Shown here one piece after another: positions 1 through 11,402 of a stretch of DNA of 64,000 nucleotides (position 1 is its first letter; the number at the start of each line of letters is the position of its first letter). The notes under the pieces are model-generated. The model was not told the origin of the DNA. It worked only from the letters and a program-made list of their open reading frames with translations, and did not search any database. This stretch comes from Eonycteris spelaea (lineage: Eukaryota; Chordata; Mammalia; Chiroptera; Pteropodidae), in NCBI GenBank assembly GCA_003508835.1, contig PUFA01000007.1, positions 15,957,001 to 16,021,000 on the forward strand. The letters run 5' to 3'. The position numbers were made by a program, and so were the translations under genes.

Positions 1-1639
1 TTTCAGACAAGTGGTGTTACAGATATTTTAAAGCACTTCTCCTGTGGGAGATGCTGTTAGATTACAGGGGGATAAAGTAGGTGGAATATTTCCCAGACGC
101 TAGCAGGTCTGTTTTTTAAAAATGTGAAGGATAAGAAAGCCATGCACACAGATGCACATAAATGCCCGCTACAGATAGAACAGACACAGAGCTACTGGGC
201 GATTTCTTTTCTGCTAAGTGGAAAATCTGAAATAAATGGTAGTAGTTGATGGAAATTTTTTAAAATTTTTTTGTGCTGAAAGCTTTAATTTCAAAGTGCT
301 TACTTAGAGTTGGATAAAAAATGAAATCTCGATTTCAAGACTGGGTGCAATCAAAGAACTCTAGCAGCTATGAGTGTCTAGTAAAATTAAGAGCAAAAGT
401 TTCTAAATACCCTGAATGCTTCCACACCCAGAGCAGAGAAAGGGTTCAAGGAATCAGAGTTGTTTAATTACTAAAATCTGAAAACATAAAATCCAAGAAT
501 GACACTGAGATAAAAACTTTAATGATTTATACATCTCTAACATGCTTTCTTATGTAAAATAATTATATTTATTTTTAATAGCATTCTTTCAAAATAAACT
601 TTGCAGATAAAGTAATAATTTAACAAGTGTTTCTTCTCTATGTATCAGCAATATTTTAAGGTATCCAATTTATTCTTTTTATTATATATTATTTAATGAC
701 TGAATGTCTTAGTTGTTGGAGTCGTGTCTACAGTAGAGTATTTAGTGTTTAGCCACTGTGCTTTATAGTATGTAATATACCAGACTAACTCCTGTTTACC
801 ATTCATGTTGCAAAACCCAGTTCATTATCTGAAAAGGACATTACATTTGCCTAGGCAGCTCTTTGTTAAGAATAATGGGAAACTGAATATGAACTGTATG
901 GACTGCTGGTAATGATGGCTTTTATTGTTCTCTTCAGTGGAATCGGCTTGGTCAAATTGAAATAGCTAGCATTAAATGTATATATAGGATCTGTTTTGTT
1001 TACGTGTTTGTCTATTCATAGAGAACCAATAAATTTGATGTTTCAAATATTTAAAATTATAATTTCTATAGCCCTATTACTGAGTTTAGAGAAAAATAAA
1101 TGTAGGTCAGCAAACCACATATTTAAAATTGATAGTCATTTTAGACAGGATATAACCCCCTCTTTTAAAGGGAAGAATGAATTGCAACAAGGCCATGATA
1201 TAGACAAGCAATGTAAACTTGTTTTCACTTATTGACTCTGCTTTCTTTATAGCATGGGTATCTTTGCTAAAGTTCAGTTTTACCTTTAGGCAACTGATTA
1301 TCCTTTCACATGTTGGATTTTTGTTTTTGTTAACATATGGCTCATAACATAAGAAATGAGCTTGTGTGTCTTTCATCGTATTGAATGATATTGACATGTT
1401 TAAATAAATGCTTTTAGTACAATAGCAGATATTTGTTGGTAGGACTATACTTATTCATTAAATGTTTTACTAATTCATGTATATTTTGTTGTATATACGA
1501 ACTTTAAAAATATTTGACTTGCCAACTATTCAGATGTTGCATGATGTTGGCTTGCAGTTGAGGAAAGATATTGTCATTTTGGGTTGTGTTTGTTTACAAT
1601 GTTATTAATTAAAATCTATATTTTATTTAGAACTTCTTA
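1..1639. other. AT-rich stretch, nothing recognised
   Basis: No repeat family, exon or RNA gene could be recognised on either strand. Two overlapping open frames on opposite strands (996-1235 and 1107-1397) have no recognisable similarity and no codon signal, and are best treated as chance. The part around 720-840 weakly recalls an antisense L1 3' UTR but is too degraded to call. Confidence 0.5.
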
Positions 1640-3280
1640 GTTTTCATCTAATTTCCTTTTTCTAATCCATCACACCACATTACATTTAGTTTTTATGTCT
1701 CTTTAGACTCTTCCCGACTGTGGAAGTTTCTTATACTTTACGTGTTTTAGATACCTTGACAGCTCTGAGGAATACTGGCCAGATATTCCGTAGGATGGCA
1801 CACAGTCGGAATTTATCTGATGTTTTTTCCCCATTATCAGACTTTGTATGTGAGTTATTGAAAGGAGAACCACAGACATAAAGTGCCATTTTCATCATGT
1901 CATATCAAGTTTACATATTGTCAGCATGATTTATGATGATTGATGTTGTCCTCGAAAACCTAGATAAGTTAGTGCTTGTCAGGTTTTTCCACTATAAGGT
2001 CACTCTCTCCCCCTTTTCATATTGTACACTTCGGCAGGAAGTCACTCTGCACAGTTCACACAAAGGGGTGGGTGTTTCCCTCCAGCCTCCTTGAGGGAGG
2101 AGTAGCTACCTGAATAATTTTAAAATTCTTCTGCATGGGGATTAGTTTCTTCATCCCCCCCCCCGATGTATTAATGTATAAATCATTTAATTCTGTTAGT
2201 GTAGAATAATATTTATTTCATACTTTGGGTTATAATCCATACAATTTTAATTAATAATTAATTGATTGATTGATTAATTTTTTGTTCAAACTAATCTAGC
2301 TTTGTTTTTTAGAGGCTTTTTCAGTTGTGTCTGATGTATTTTTTTTTTTTTGAGCAATTCTTATTTTCTGACCCTACAAAATAAATATCTCATATTTCTT
2401 GCCTCAACCCTAGAATCAACCATTTCTCCAAGGATCTCCAGTTCTTTTCATTGGAGAATGGTATTATAAAGTAATATCTGGACATGAGGTATGTTCCTTG
2501 GTACTGGGATGTCATTTTTTTTTTATCGCCTGCTTAACAAAAATATATTTATGAGTTTGCATTAACCTCTGTATATACAGAAATCTATATATATTTCTAT
2601 ATTTAACCAACTGTATCTATACTCAGCTAAAAATCAGTTGCTATTGATGTTGCTAACACTAATCTATTGCTACCTGGATCATTTTACCCTACTCCCTTTG
2701 ATTTCTATAAATTTCCACTTAAATAGTGAAGAACCAGGCTACCACCATGTGCCATGCATTTACTTAATTTTTTGAACCACTATACATGAATAGAAGTATA
2801 AGAATTGTTAACCTGTACTCCTGGATAGAATTTTATCAATGTAAAAAACAAACAAACAAACAAACAGTACTTATGCACAATTTATTTTGCTTTCGTTTTA
2901 CAAACTCTACTTGTAGCTAAAGTTACTTAGGTCAGTACCTTTCTCCATTTACATCAGTGAGATTGTTCTTTATATTTATAATATGTAGTTAGATTTTCTT
3001 GTCACAATCTGCATTCCTTCCAGAGGGCCTACAACTTCCTAAATAATTCTATTTTTACTTTGTCTACCTTAAGATTCCCTTTTTTGTGCTGTGAAGTTCT
3101 AATCATGTAGACAAAAGCATAAGATCTTTTATTCACCCTTACAATATTGAGCAGAATTATTTTATGCCTTTAAAACTCTCCTGTGCTTCAGCTATTCACC
3201 CTTCCGCTCTCCCCTCAAACACCATAGCGCATACTGGTTGTTATATACCACAAACATTACCATTCCGAGGCCGTTTACTT
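1640..3280 (-). mobile_element. L1 3' UTR fragment, antisense (L1MC/L1ME-like)
   Basis: About 1.6 kb follows the 3' UTR of an old mammalian L1 read in reverse. Recognisable blocks are those around the 'cattttcatcatgtcatatc' segment (about 1890), the 'atttctccaaggatctcca' segment (about 2423) and the 'aaactctcctgtgcttcagc' segment (about 3173). The same consensus recurs at 21381-22182, which supports the call internally. A run of 10 C at 2155-2164, a TAAT/TGAT-rich patch at 2249-2280 and a short (CAAA)n at 2849-2865 are internal simple-sequence growth. The subfamily is uncertain; the identity as an old L1 tail is fairly sure. Confidence 0.65.
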
Positions 3281-3629
3281 TCAAATGCTTGTCTTTTCCT
3301 TTTTCCTTTTTTCGTTAAAAGCATCTCTCTTATCAAACTGTTTTAATCACATGTCAAAAATGTGAAACAGATAACACATAATAACTGTAGCTTAGAATGA
3401 AAGCTTCTGGAAAAACCTTGTATTATTAAATGCTCTCCTAGTGAACACTGCTTCTAAGAAAGGTCCCTGTATCTTTGATATAAAGCAATGAGTTGCTGAG
3501 TGGAGGGACTCACTTGTTTTATCATATACCTTCTCATATAGAAGTAGCCAATAGGTTGGTGGAACAATCTATTAATATTTCAGTTATAGCATCAATAGTT
3601 AAAATATTCATCTACCGAATGTCAGATAT
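3281..3629. other. Unassigned spacer between repeats
   Basis: About 350 bases with no recognised repeat or gene. The open frame 3493-3735 runs from here into the hAT fossil and is not a gene. Confidence 0.4.
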
Positions 3630-3798
3630 GAGTGGTACTCAAAACATGGCTATGTTTAATCAGCTGCGGAGCTCTGAAAGTATTATCCCCAGCCCCAATG
3701 ACTCTGATTTTATTGGGCTGGACACTGGTTCCTGAACATTGCAAATTTTAAAATATCTCTAGGTGAGTTTCACATGTAGTCGAATCTGAGAACCATTG
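3630..3798. mobile_element. Non-autonomous hAT-Charlie-type DNA transposon
   Basis: The left end reads GAGTGGTACTCAAAACATGG and the right end AATCTGAGAACCATTG. These are degraded versions of the CAGTGGTTCTCAAA terminal inverted repeat shared by MER5/MER20-like Charlie elements. Total length, about 170 bp, suits a short internally deleted copy. The flanking 8-bp target duplication is not clearly preserved: tcagatat and tcatgttc share only the first three bases and little else. The family call is reasonable; the subfamily is unknown. Confidence 0.5.
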
Positions 3799-3829
3799 TC
3801 ATGTTCTTAAGTAGCTAAACTATGTTTTC

Positions 3830-4310
3830 CTTATAGCCAGTATGTTTGCTTTTTACTGCTTCTGTTACAAATTACCATAAACTTAGTCAATTAAAATGAC
3901 ATAAACTTATTCTCTGACAAGTGTATTTATTAAAAGTTCAATGCCTATCTCACTGTGCTGAAATCAATGTGTGTCATAGGCTGCATTTCTTTCTGGAGGC
4001 TCCAAAGGAGATTTCCTTACGTTCCCACTTCTGTAGGCCACCCACATTTATTTACCTGTGGCCCCTTTCTCCATATTCTGTCAGCCATGGGGAGGAGAGG
4101 CAAGGTGATTCCTTCTCAGATTGCCATCTGTCTGGTTTACTGTGGCCTGGAAATGTTCTTCATGTTTAAAGACTCATGGAATTAGATTGGGCCCACTTGG
4201 ATAATACAGTATACTCTTCCATCTCCATATCCTTAATCATGATAACATCTGCAAAGATCCTTTGCTATGTAAAGTCACATTCACAGAATTCTAGGATTGA
4301 ATTGTTGTCA
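3830..4310 (-). mobile_element. MaLR-type solo LTR (MLT1-like), antisense
   Basis: In the plus direction it opens with 'ctgttacaaattaccataaa', continues through the 'cttattctctgac' and 'tctttctggaggctc' blocks, and ends with 'aacatctgcaaagatcc' and 'aaagtcacattcacag'. This is the antisense form of a common mammalian ERVL-MaLR LTR. The closely related sense form is at 17697-18148. No internal retroviral region was seen on either side, so it is best called a solo LTR or LTR fragment. Both open frames in it (3921-4169, 3955-4185) are chance. Confidence 0.6.
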
Positions 4311-5101
4311 TGATTCCTAAATACTACTAAAACCCCATGACAAGTTGCAGAAATGAAGAAATTATCATCCACTTCTTTTTTCTTTTATCAAATCTCATGT
4401 GTGTATATGTGTGTGTGTTGTTTAACTTTTTTCAATTATTGTCTCAACGCTATCTTATATATTTTATTGTACTTTAACCTCTAATTTATAGTTTATATTA
4501 AATACTATTGAGGCAAAATTGTAATTGAAATAAAGTATGACTCATGTAGACAGATGAGCTTGAAACTGAATTTGATCATTAGTGAACACTAGACTGTGTC
4601 CTTTGGGGAGTGATTTGAGTGAGGTTTGGGTTGTACATTAATTAGAATGTCACCAGTAAATTTTTTAGTATTTTTGTGGAGTCCTGAGTGTTTTTGAAAA
4701 AAACAAAGTCATTTTTTGATTTCTCAGGTCATAATGTGTTCCTTTCTCATGTACTGGTATAGAATCCTTGCACTCAGTGTGATTCTTCAACTTGACTTGG
4801 AGTTCCAATGCCAAGATTATGTTGGTTTTTAGAAGGCTAGGACAGTAAATATAAATGTTTTTTTTTACATATTTCATAAATAAGAATATGTAATAAACAC
4901 AAAGAAGGTAAAAATAATTCCTTGATTTAAAAAAAAAAATAGAAGCAGAAATATAGATTAGTTGGAGTTTAAAAACTCAAGTCCATTGTCTAACATCTGT
5001 TCTGCCTTCCTTCTTGAATGATGGGACTACCACTCTTTCTTGCATTAGTACACCTAAGAGATTCAACAATAGCAGATGAATCATGATGAGATACGATCTA
5101 C
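4311..5101. other. Unassigned AT-rich stretch
   Basis: Nothing recognised apart from a short imperfect (GT)n near 4397-4420 and a run of A at 4929-4939. The minus-strand frame 4665-4877 has no recognisable similarity. Confidence 0.4.
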
Positions 5102-5526
5102 TGTGGTAAGCTCATTCCCCATGATCAGTAATAGTTGTAGTTTGTAGCCATGGGTCCTGGGCCAAGATATATAACTGGAAATTTCCTGGGTGTGGCATGG
5201 AAAGCTCTTGCATTCTGGATAAAGTGAGGCAGACTTGTCTGTCATAGCACTTTGATTTCACAATTTTACCCTTTCTATGTCTTCCTGATCGGAGTCCAAT
5301 GCAATGTCTCAAAGTAGAGCCATTATTTTGTGAACAAGGCAAAGGGCTCTCCCACTAAGAGAAAAGGGTTTCCAGAGACTACATCTCTAATGAAGTTGTT
5401 AATCAGCTCCACCATCTAAACTGTCCCCGGGCTCCTTGTCCTGTGGGAAATCTACTCTTGCTTAAGTTACTCTTCATAAGATGTTTCTCTTACTTGCAGC
5501 TAAGTGTAACATAAACTGATATAACA
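5102..5526 (+). mobile_element. LTR fragment, ERVL/MaLR-like, sense
   Basis: The block 'ccaagatatataactggaa', the following 'gtgaggcagacttgtctg', and the ending 'tacttgcagctaagtgtaac' then 'aaactgatataaca' resemble the sense strand of an old mammalian LTR that ends in a TTGCAGCC-type block before ACTGATAC. A possible TG start (5102) and CA end (5526) are seen, but no convincing target duplication. The minus-strand frame 5112-5342 is a by-product. Other LTR families cannot be excluded. Confidence 0.45.
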
Positions 5527-5616
5527 ATCTTGCACATTTGTTTTTATAGTTTGTATTTTCTGATGCCACTTTTTAAACCTTACTCGTATGTAATAACAGG
5601 CTGTTTTTCACTTTCC

Positions 5617-5638
5617 AAAAAAAAAAAAAAAAAAAAAA
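5617..5638. repeat. Poly(A) run, 22 A
   Basis: Uninterrupted A run. It is followed 54 bases later by a 24-base T run (5693-5716), so the two can pair as an inverted repeat. It may be a retroelement tail, but no element body is recognised before it. Confidence 0.85.
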
Positions 5639-5692
5639 GCTAGAAATGTCTCATTATAAGATTGATACCCTTTAAAAAAAGTCTCACTTTCC

Positions 5693-5716
5693 TTTTTTTT
5701 TTTTTTTTTTTTTTTT
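5693..5716. repeat. Poly(T) run, 24 T
   Basis: Uninterrupted T run facing the poly(A) run at 5617-5638. It could be the tail of a minus-strand insertion, but the sequence to its right is not recognised. Confidence 0.85.
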
Positions 5717-7645
5717 AGTAAGATGAGAAGAAAATGTCAGGACCCTCTGTTTTCAAGTTCCGTCAAAAAGATTAGCTTTCCCTGCTGTTCCTTAACAAAT
5801 GTAATGCTAGAAAACATTCAAATAATACCTCAGAATTTTTTACTTGCTGCTAAATAAGAAGTGAATGCCTCTCTTAGCTGCTTTCTCTAATAAATACTGT
5901 CCAGTCTCCTGATGTATAATTCTTGCAGTTTAGTGAAGTGGAGAGAAAACGAATAAACACATACCTGAAAATGATTTCCAATCCTTCTTTTTCTTATTGA
6001 TGTCAGATTGTGTTTTTTCCATTATCATTTTGCTTTTTGTGTCAAAGAACATTTTCATTCAGGTGAAACATTAAAAACTAATGAATTATTCAGCTCAAAG
6101 TTATTTCTCCCCACAAAGGGATCCTCTGATAACTGGAAATTTAAAATGATTATATGATGAACAATAGCATGCATGGACAATCGTTAACCTGCCTGTTTTT
6201 GTAGGGACATGTCAGTTTGTACTATGTGTAAAATCAGCATCTCCAGTTCCTTACCCCTCACCTTAGAAATAGACACTACATAAGGAAGTTGATTGATGTT
6301 TTTTTTAGTAAATTTATAAATGGTCATCATCATGCTTTGATATATAATCATACTCTTCCATAGTTAAGATGAAAACTGAAGGCAGGAAATGGTCTTGGCC
6401 TTGTGTTTTGGGGCCCAACACTCACAAGTTTTATACCAAATCCCTATCACTCCCTAAAGAATGTGACTTTAAAACATATATAATAAGTTTTTTGAGGGAA
6501 TTTCAGTCAGTCATTGTATGCTTTTCTGTTTTAAATTTTGTAGAGCGTTTCATTTTTATGTTCTGGGTTTATAGAATGCTATACTGTATGAGATGTCAGA
6601 GTTTGTTGAGATTAGTTAGTCCACCCTCCTCAGTACCCAGATAAGAATATTGAGACAACAAGAGCCTCATGGCCTCTGTCAAATAGAAAACAAGGCCAAG
6701 CACCAACTCACTTCACCATACTTTCCATAAATCACTGATGTGGCAGTAATTTTGACAAAAGCCTCTGTCTATTACTGAACTAGAGAACACTATCTACTAG
6801 GCAATTTGGATCTTTAGTCACACAGATTTATATTCTCTGTATAAAAACAGCAAAATGTATTAAAAGAATATTTAAAAAACATTTCTAACCTCAAATTTTT
6901 TAAAATTACATACACTTAAAATAAATGAAACAGCACCTGAAAATGACATATAATACGTGGTATACAGTAAATGTAACTTGTATTTTATATTATTATTAAA
7001 CATCAGTTTCTTGGATATAGCATTCATTTATGTACATAATTTTGAAAATGTTTCTATTTGTTTATGTTGTGGATTTTTCTTTCTTAGTTATATGTAGCTT
7101 AGTATAATATCTATCCTTAATATATTATCTATCCTCACTTGTAGTCATATTGCCTGAAAACACAGCAGTCAAATATTTGGACACAGACATGAGGTTAAAT
7201 GCTTAGTACATGAAAAAAGTAAAGCCTTTTTTTTTTTAAGGCTTTATATCTTAAAAAAAAAAACACAAATTGTGTTTTACAGTATAAACTAAAAAGTCCT
7301 ACTAGTAACACTTGAAGTTTTATAGTAGCTGCTACTTACCAGTGATCATTAAGTGAATAAAACATCCATCAATGGTATGGAAATCAGCCCTGTTCGTAAA
7401 TCATTCTGCTCAATCTGTTGCCAGAGGAGAGCTAAATGAACATTTCAGGAACATCTATAAAAATTTAAGACAAGGTGCAGGAATAATTTTTTCAATCTAT
7501 TTAGTAGGCAGTACTGATAGAAGTCTTGCAAGAAACATTTTGTCAATTTCTTATTTCATTTTGTATAGCAATGATCTAAACAAGTATAGTTCTCCTTGCA
7601 TTTGCCATGATTTTCACACAGAGTACATTTTCCTTCCTTAAACAG
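5717..7645. other. Long unassigned AT-rich stretch
   Basis: About 1.9 kb with no recognised gene or dated repeat. Around 6590-6720 ('tcagtacccagataagaata' and neighbours) there is a faint MIR-like flavour, too weak to annotate. The open frames 6369-6644 and 7372-7641 have no known similarity, repeats or membrane pattern that would argue for coding. Confidence 0.4.
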
Positions 7646-7850
7646 GAACTTCTACTCCTGTCTCCTTATTCATGACTTCTTCGGCCTCATTCCCACCTCC
7701 TCCTTAGTTACTCCACTGCTCTTATACATTCTTGGTTTGCTTAGAAGGCCCTTCTTTGAGCCCAAAGAATTTAAGTTTAACCCAGATCATATTTTATAGA
7801 ATTTTGAATTTAAGCTCCTTGAGCTTGCCTGGTCTGGATGGTACACATAT
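7646..7850 (+). mobile_element. L2 fragment, 3' region, sense
   Basis: The run from 'actcctgtctccttattcat' to 'tttaagctccttgagcttgc' matches the usual order of the L2 3' region, whose hallmark is 'gtaagctccttgagggcagg'. It is strongly diverged, as expected for an element more than 100 million years old. No tail is preserved. Confidence 0.4.
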
Positions 7851-8789
7851 CTAACATTGTAGGATAAGAGAGAAAGACAGCATCCCTGACAGAGAGTCAT
7901 TTGGAAATATGACCCCAGGAAACAAAACAACCCTCTTGAGGAATCCTTCTGTTCCATCCCCTGGAAATACTTCTTTCCTCATTTGTCAGATGAAATATAA
8001 AGTCAGGTCACTTCAAAGCTACAGCGGAGAGGAGAATATGGCTACTTTAATTGAAAAATATCTTTAGTACTTTAAATAATTCAACATTTCATGCTCTACA
8101 AATGATTTTATTTGCAACAATATCAACTACTAATTAAAAAATTTTATAAAACAAAAATATCCAGTTTTATTACAATGATTGATAAGGTGAATAAGCTGAT
8201 CCTCTTGGAAGAATTTTTTGCCCAAGGTGGAATTCATTTCAATTTTAAATGCTACAGGGGAACTAGTTTCAGTTTAAATTAATGAACTACTAATTGAAAT
8301 AGACCTTTCCAAAGATGGAAAGTACTTCTCCGCAAGACAGTGAATATCAAACACCAAAGATATCCTGTCTGGGCTAGATAATCTTTTGGCATGGCTTTCG
8401 TCATGAAGATTCAAACATCAAATACACGGGCCCCAGGGGTTTATGATATTAATAAAATACACAGTCATTCAACTTGATGATGGTGAAGATGCTTTTCATT
8501 GATGTTAAGATTCTAAACTCTACCACTGAGGCATCAATAGTAATTTTTAGTTTACTGAACTCAAACCCTCAGCATCTGTAATGCCCTCAACTGTATCTAA
8601 CAGTATCAGAAGCTTAGTCAATATTCAATTGTTTACTTTTTTATACCAGTCCATGTCAATTCCATGCCATTTTCACTAAAGGAAGGTTTCACTAAAACTA
8701 TATTCTTGTTTCATAATAGGCTTTTCTGTTCTCATTTTAGAAAGCTAAGAAGTAGTAGTGATCTTTCATTGTAATCAATCTCAGGCAGC
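7851..8789. other. Unassigned stretch, partly non-repetitive
   Basis: No repeat recognised. The part 8160-8700 is less AT-monotonous than its surroundings and carries several homeodomain-type TAAT cores. It is flagged as a possible conserved non-coding element only because it looks unique; this is a weak inference. Confidence 0.35.
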
Positions 8790-8981
8790 CCCTCAAGCCA
8801 ACTAGGAAATTAAATTTACTTGTCTCATCTCTGTTGTTTTTGTTTCTTTTACTGGTAAATGAGGGGGATACTTATAATCTACTTCATAAGGTTTTGAGAG
8901 GTTTAAATTGTTAATACTTACAAAGTGCTTAGACTATGACTGACATTTGTATTTACTTAATAAGTGTTAACTATTATTTTC
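8790..8981 (+). mobile_element. MIR SINE, sense
   Basis: The order 'actggtaaatgagggggata', 'cataaggttttgagagg', 'acaaagtgcttagactatg' and 'aataagtgttaactattatt' follows the 3' half of the MIR consensus (CTGTAAAATGGGGATAA, GGGTTGTTGTGAGG, AAAGCGCTTAGAACAGTG, AATAAATGTTAGC). The tRNA-derived head is missing or too degraded to see. Confidence 0.7.
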
Positions 8982-10179
8982 AAAATACAGATTAGTATTT
9001 TGCAATCAGAAATTAGATGCTTCCTTTATTCTCTTGGAATCCCTAGTGAGAAGTTACACGTTCTCTTCCTTTTGTTTTGCTTGATTTTTACAGAAGTTTC
9101 CCTTCTTCACTTTATCTCAGAGACATCCTAAATAGAAACTGGATAGTCCCAACCATTCTTAGATGATGTGCTTAAACTTTCAGAAGTGATATTATTTTAA
9201 TTTCTTTTCATGTATTTTCACCAAGCAATCAAACTTTTTTTTTTTTACATTTCTCTTCTCTTGTCTCCCATATTATGTATCTATTTCCTTTACAGCTAGA
9301 TCCCCTATGATCTTCACCTTTTCTGTCCACTAGACTTCTGAAGGAAAGATGGGACATCTTGTCGCCAATTCTTAGAGAGGAGAAATAACCAGGCCATCTA
9401 GGTCCTTTCCAATTAACACTCCAAATTACATTTGTGAGGTGTGAGCTTCAGTGCTATGTTCTCTACTGTCAGACCTGGTGAAAAGAATTCCATCAGAAAT
9501 AGCCTGCAGAGGTTCACATGACCTTGGGTATCGCTCAAGATGTAAATGCTTTTAAAGGTGTTTAGAAATGACAAAAATGTTCTGAATAGAGCTGAAACCA
9601 GTAAGTCATGATATGATTTGATTTGATTCTACTGTTGTGATTTTTTTTTAAGCAAGAAACAAACAAATAAATAAATATCAATTGTGAAGCACCTCCATTT
9701 TATGAGAGCTGGTTGAACCCCAATTTGAAAATGAAATGTTTTCCTTGAAAATAGGCAAAATATTTCATGGGGTACTTAAGGGGAGCAGAGTATTCTGTAG
9801 CTATTGGATTGAACTACATTGCTCTGTTGCTTTATTTCTTCGAGGAAGTAGTAGCCGGGTTTCTTCTGTATGTCCTTGAAATGTAATTTTATTTTTTTCA
9901 TACTACTACTAGAGAAAAAAAATAGGGAAATGTGTGTATCTAAACTTAGAGGAAAAAAAACACAGTTATACATGCATTCATTTAAATCATACACATCTGT
10001 ATCTATCTGTAAATAGTCATATTGGTCATATTGATCTGCATGTGATTTTCCAAACATGATTCGCTCTTGCGCTCCTGCATGCAGGCTTTGCAAATGCTAG
10101 TCTCTTACATGACATTGCCTTTTTTTGTTTTTAATGCCTTGTATATTTGTTCTCTTTCTTAGAGACTGCATTCCTGTGT
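8982..10179. other. Unassigned AT-rich stretch
   Basis: No gene or repeat recognised. The 105-codon minus frame 9776-10093 shows no known motif and is rich in residues encoded by low-complexity T/A runs. Short A/T runs (9236-9246, 9641-9650) are the only simple sequence. Confidence 0.4.
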
Positions 10180-10425
10180 TTTAACGTCTGTGAAGCCTTT
10201 CTTGACTCCCTTCAATAAATATCCTGCAGCATTCCTTTTCTGGACTTCCAGAAAAGGATTGTTCTATATCAAAGCTTGTTTACTGCATGCTCTAATACTT
10301 TTTAATATATTGATCTTCCCTCACTGACACTAAGTTCCATGAAGCCTGACTATTTCTTATTTCCCTTTATGGCTTCATATAATGTCTAGCACGTATTACA
10401 CATTAAATACTTTATCGAATGTACA
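10180..10425 (+). mobile_element. L2 3' end, sense
   Basis: The block 'gtgaagcctttcttgactcc' near the start, 'actaagttccatgaagcctg' and 'aatgtctagcacgtattaca' follow the L2 3' end in the right order and spacing (GAAGCCTTCCCTGACTCC, ACTAGACTGTAAGCTCC, GCCTAGCACATAGTAGG). It ends about where L2 tails end, near 10425. Confidence 0.6.
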
Positions 10426-10426
10426 G

Positions 10427-10457
10427 ACATGAGTATGCAAATTCAAATATGTCATGC
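10427..10457 (+). repeat. Direct repeat, copy 1 of 2
   Basis: A 31-base segment starting ACATGAGTATGCAAATTC recurs at 11372-11402 with a single C/T difference. Both copies follow an L2-tail-like sequence. The origin is unknown; it could be a local duplication or part of an unrecognised old repeat. Confidence 0.7.
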
Positions 10458-10733
10458 GACCTTTTATAGGCATTTAGACACACACTCAGCACACTTGCAT
10501 GCACACATAAACATAAGATGATGAGATATATAATATAAAATATACATATAGATATAGAAGGAAAAAAAGAAGTACATATGAATAATTCTAAGTCCATAAT
10601 AGCCGCTTACCTATATACCTTGTAAAAATCTGTTCTCACAACTCAGAGTGGAGAACTAGAGTTCAGAAACTTTGCGGTGTCAAGATTGCATTCTCATTTT
10701 TAGAAAATTAAATTTTACTACATCAAATGAAGG

Positions 10734-10760
10734 ATATATATATATATATATACACACACT
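10734..10760. repeat. (TA)n then (CA)n microsatellite
   Basis: An uninterrupted TA run leads into a short CA run. Simple sequence only. Confidence 0.85.
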
Positions 10761-11371
10761 ATGTTTCCTACTTCAAACATATTTTTGCAGGTGCTGGTAA
10801 TATAAACTCTTCATTGACTTCTCTGAGATAAAAATGCATGTGTCTCACAATCTCCTTAGTAATCAAATGAGTAGATATTATGGCAAAGAGTGAGCCAACT
10901 TAGTTACCATCAATCCACAGTTTCTTTCCAAATTCCAGCTTTTCAGTAGCCCACTGATTATTGTACACTTAGTTGTATGCTCTGCTCCCTTCACCTTATC
11001 TGCTTTGACTTTAATGATTATCAGGGCTCTTCATCAATCTCATAAGGTATATACCTTACACAGTAAACATATAATAAAGTTAACCTGGAATATGTCATAT
11101 TTCATTTTCAATTAAGAAAAATACCTTCAACCCTTGCTCCTATTTATAGTAATTTTAATAATTGGTGTCTTTCATACTTTCATTCCAATGTTTGTGAGGC
11201 AGAATATTTTACTGTAGGTATATATCTGTTCTTATGGTTCTTATCTTGTCCTGATTGTAAGGCTGATTTTTTAGGCAAATTGTTTTCAGCTGTTCCCTTA
11301 CATGATCTTTGTTCATTCAGAGAATAGAGTATGCAGAGAATACAGTAGGCAGTACATTAAAAAAATGTAAA

Positions 11372-11402
11372 CATGAGTATGTAAATTCAAATATGTCATG
11401 TA
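11372..11402 (+). repeat. Direct repeat, copy 2 of 2
   Basis: Starts ACATGAGTATGTAAATTC and matches 10427-10457 except for one transition, at a distance of 945 bases. The base run before it, 'cagtaggcagtacattaaaa', looks like an L2 tail, which suggests both copies may mark related L2 ends. Confidence 0.7.

Noticed and set aside
6580..6720. Possible MIR fragment
   Set aside because: Only a few scattered words resemble the consensus; too weak to annotate.
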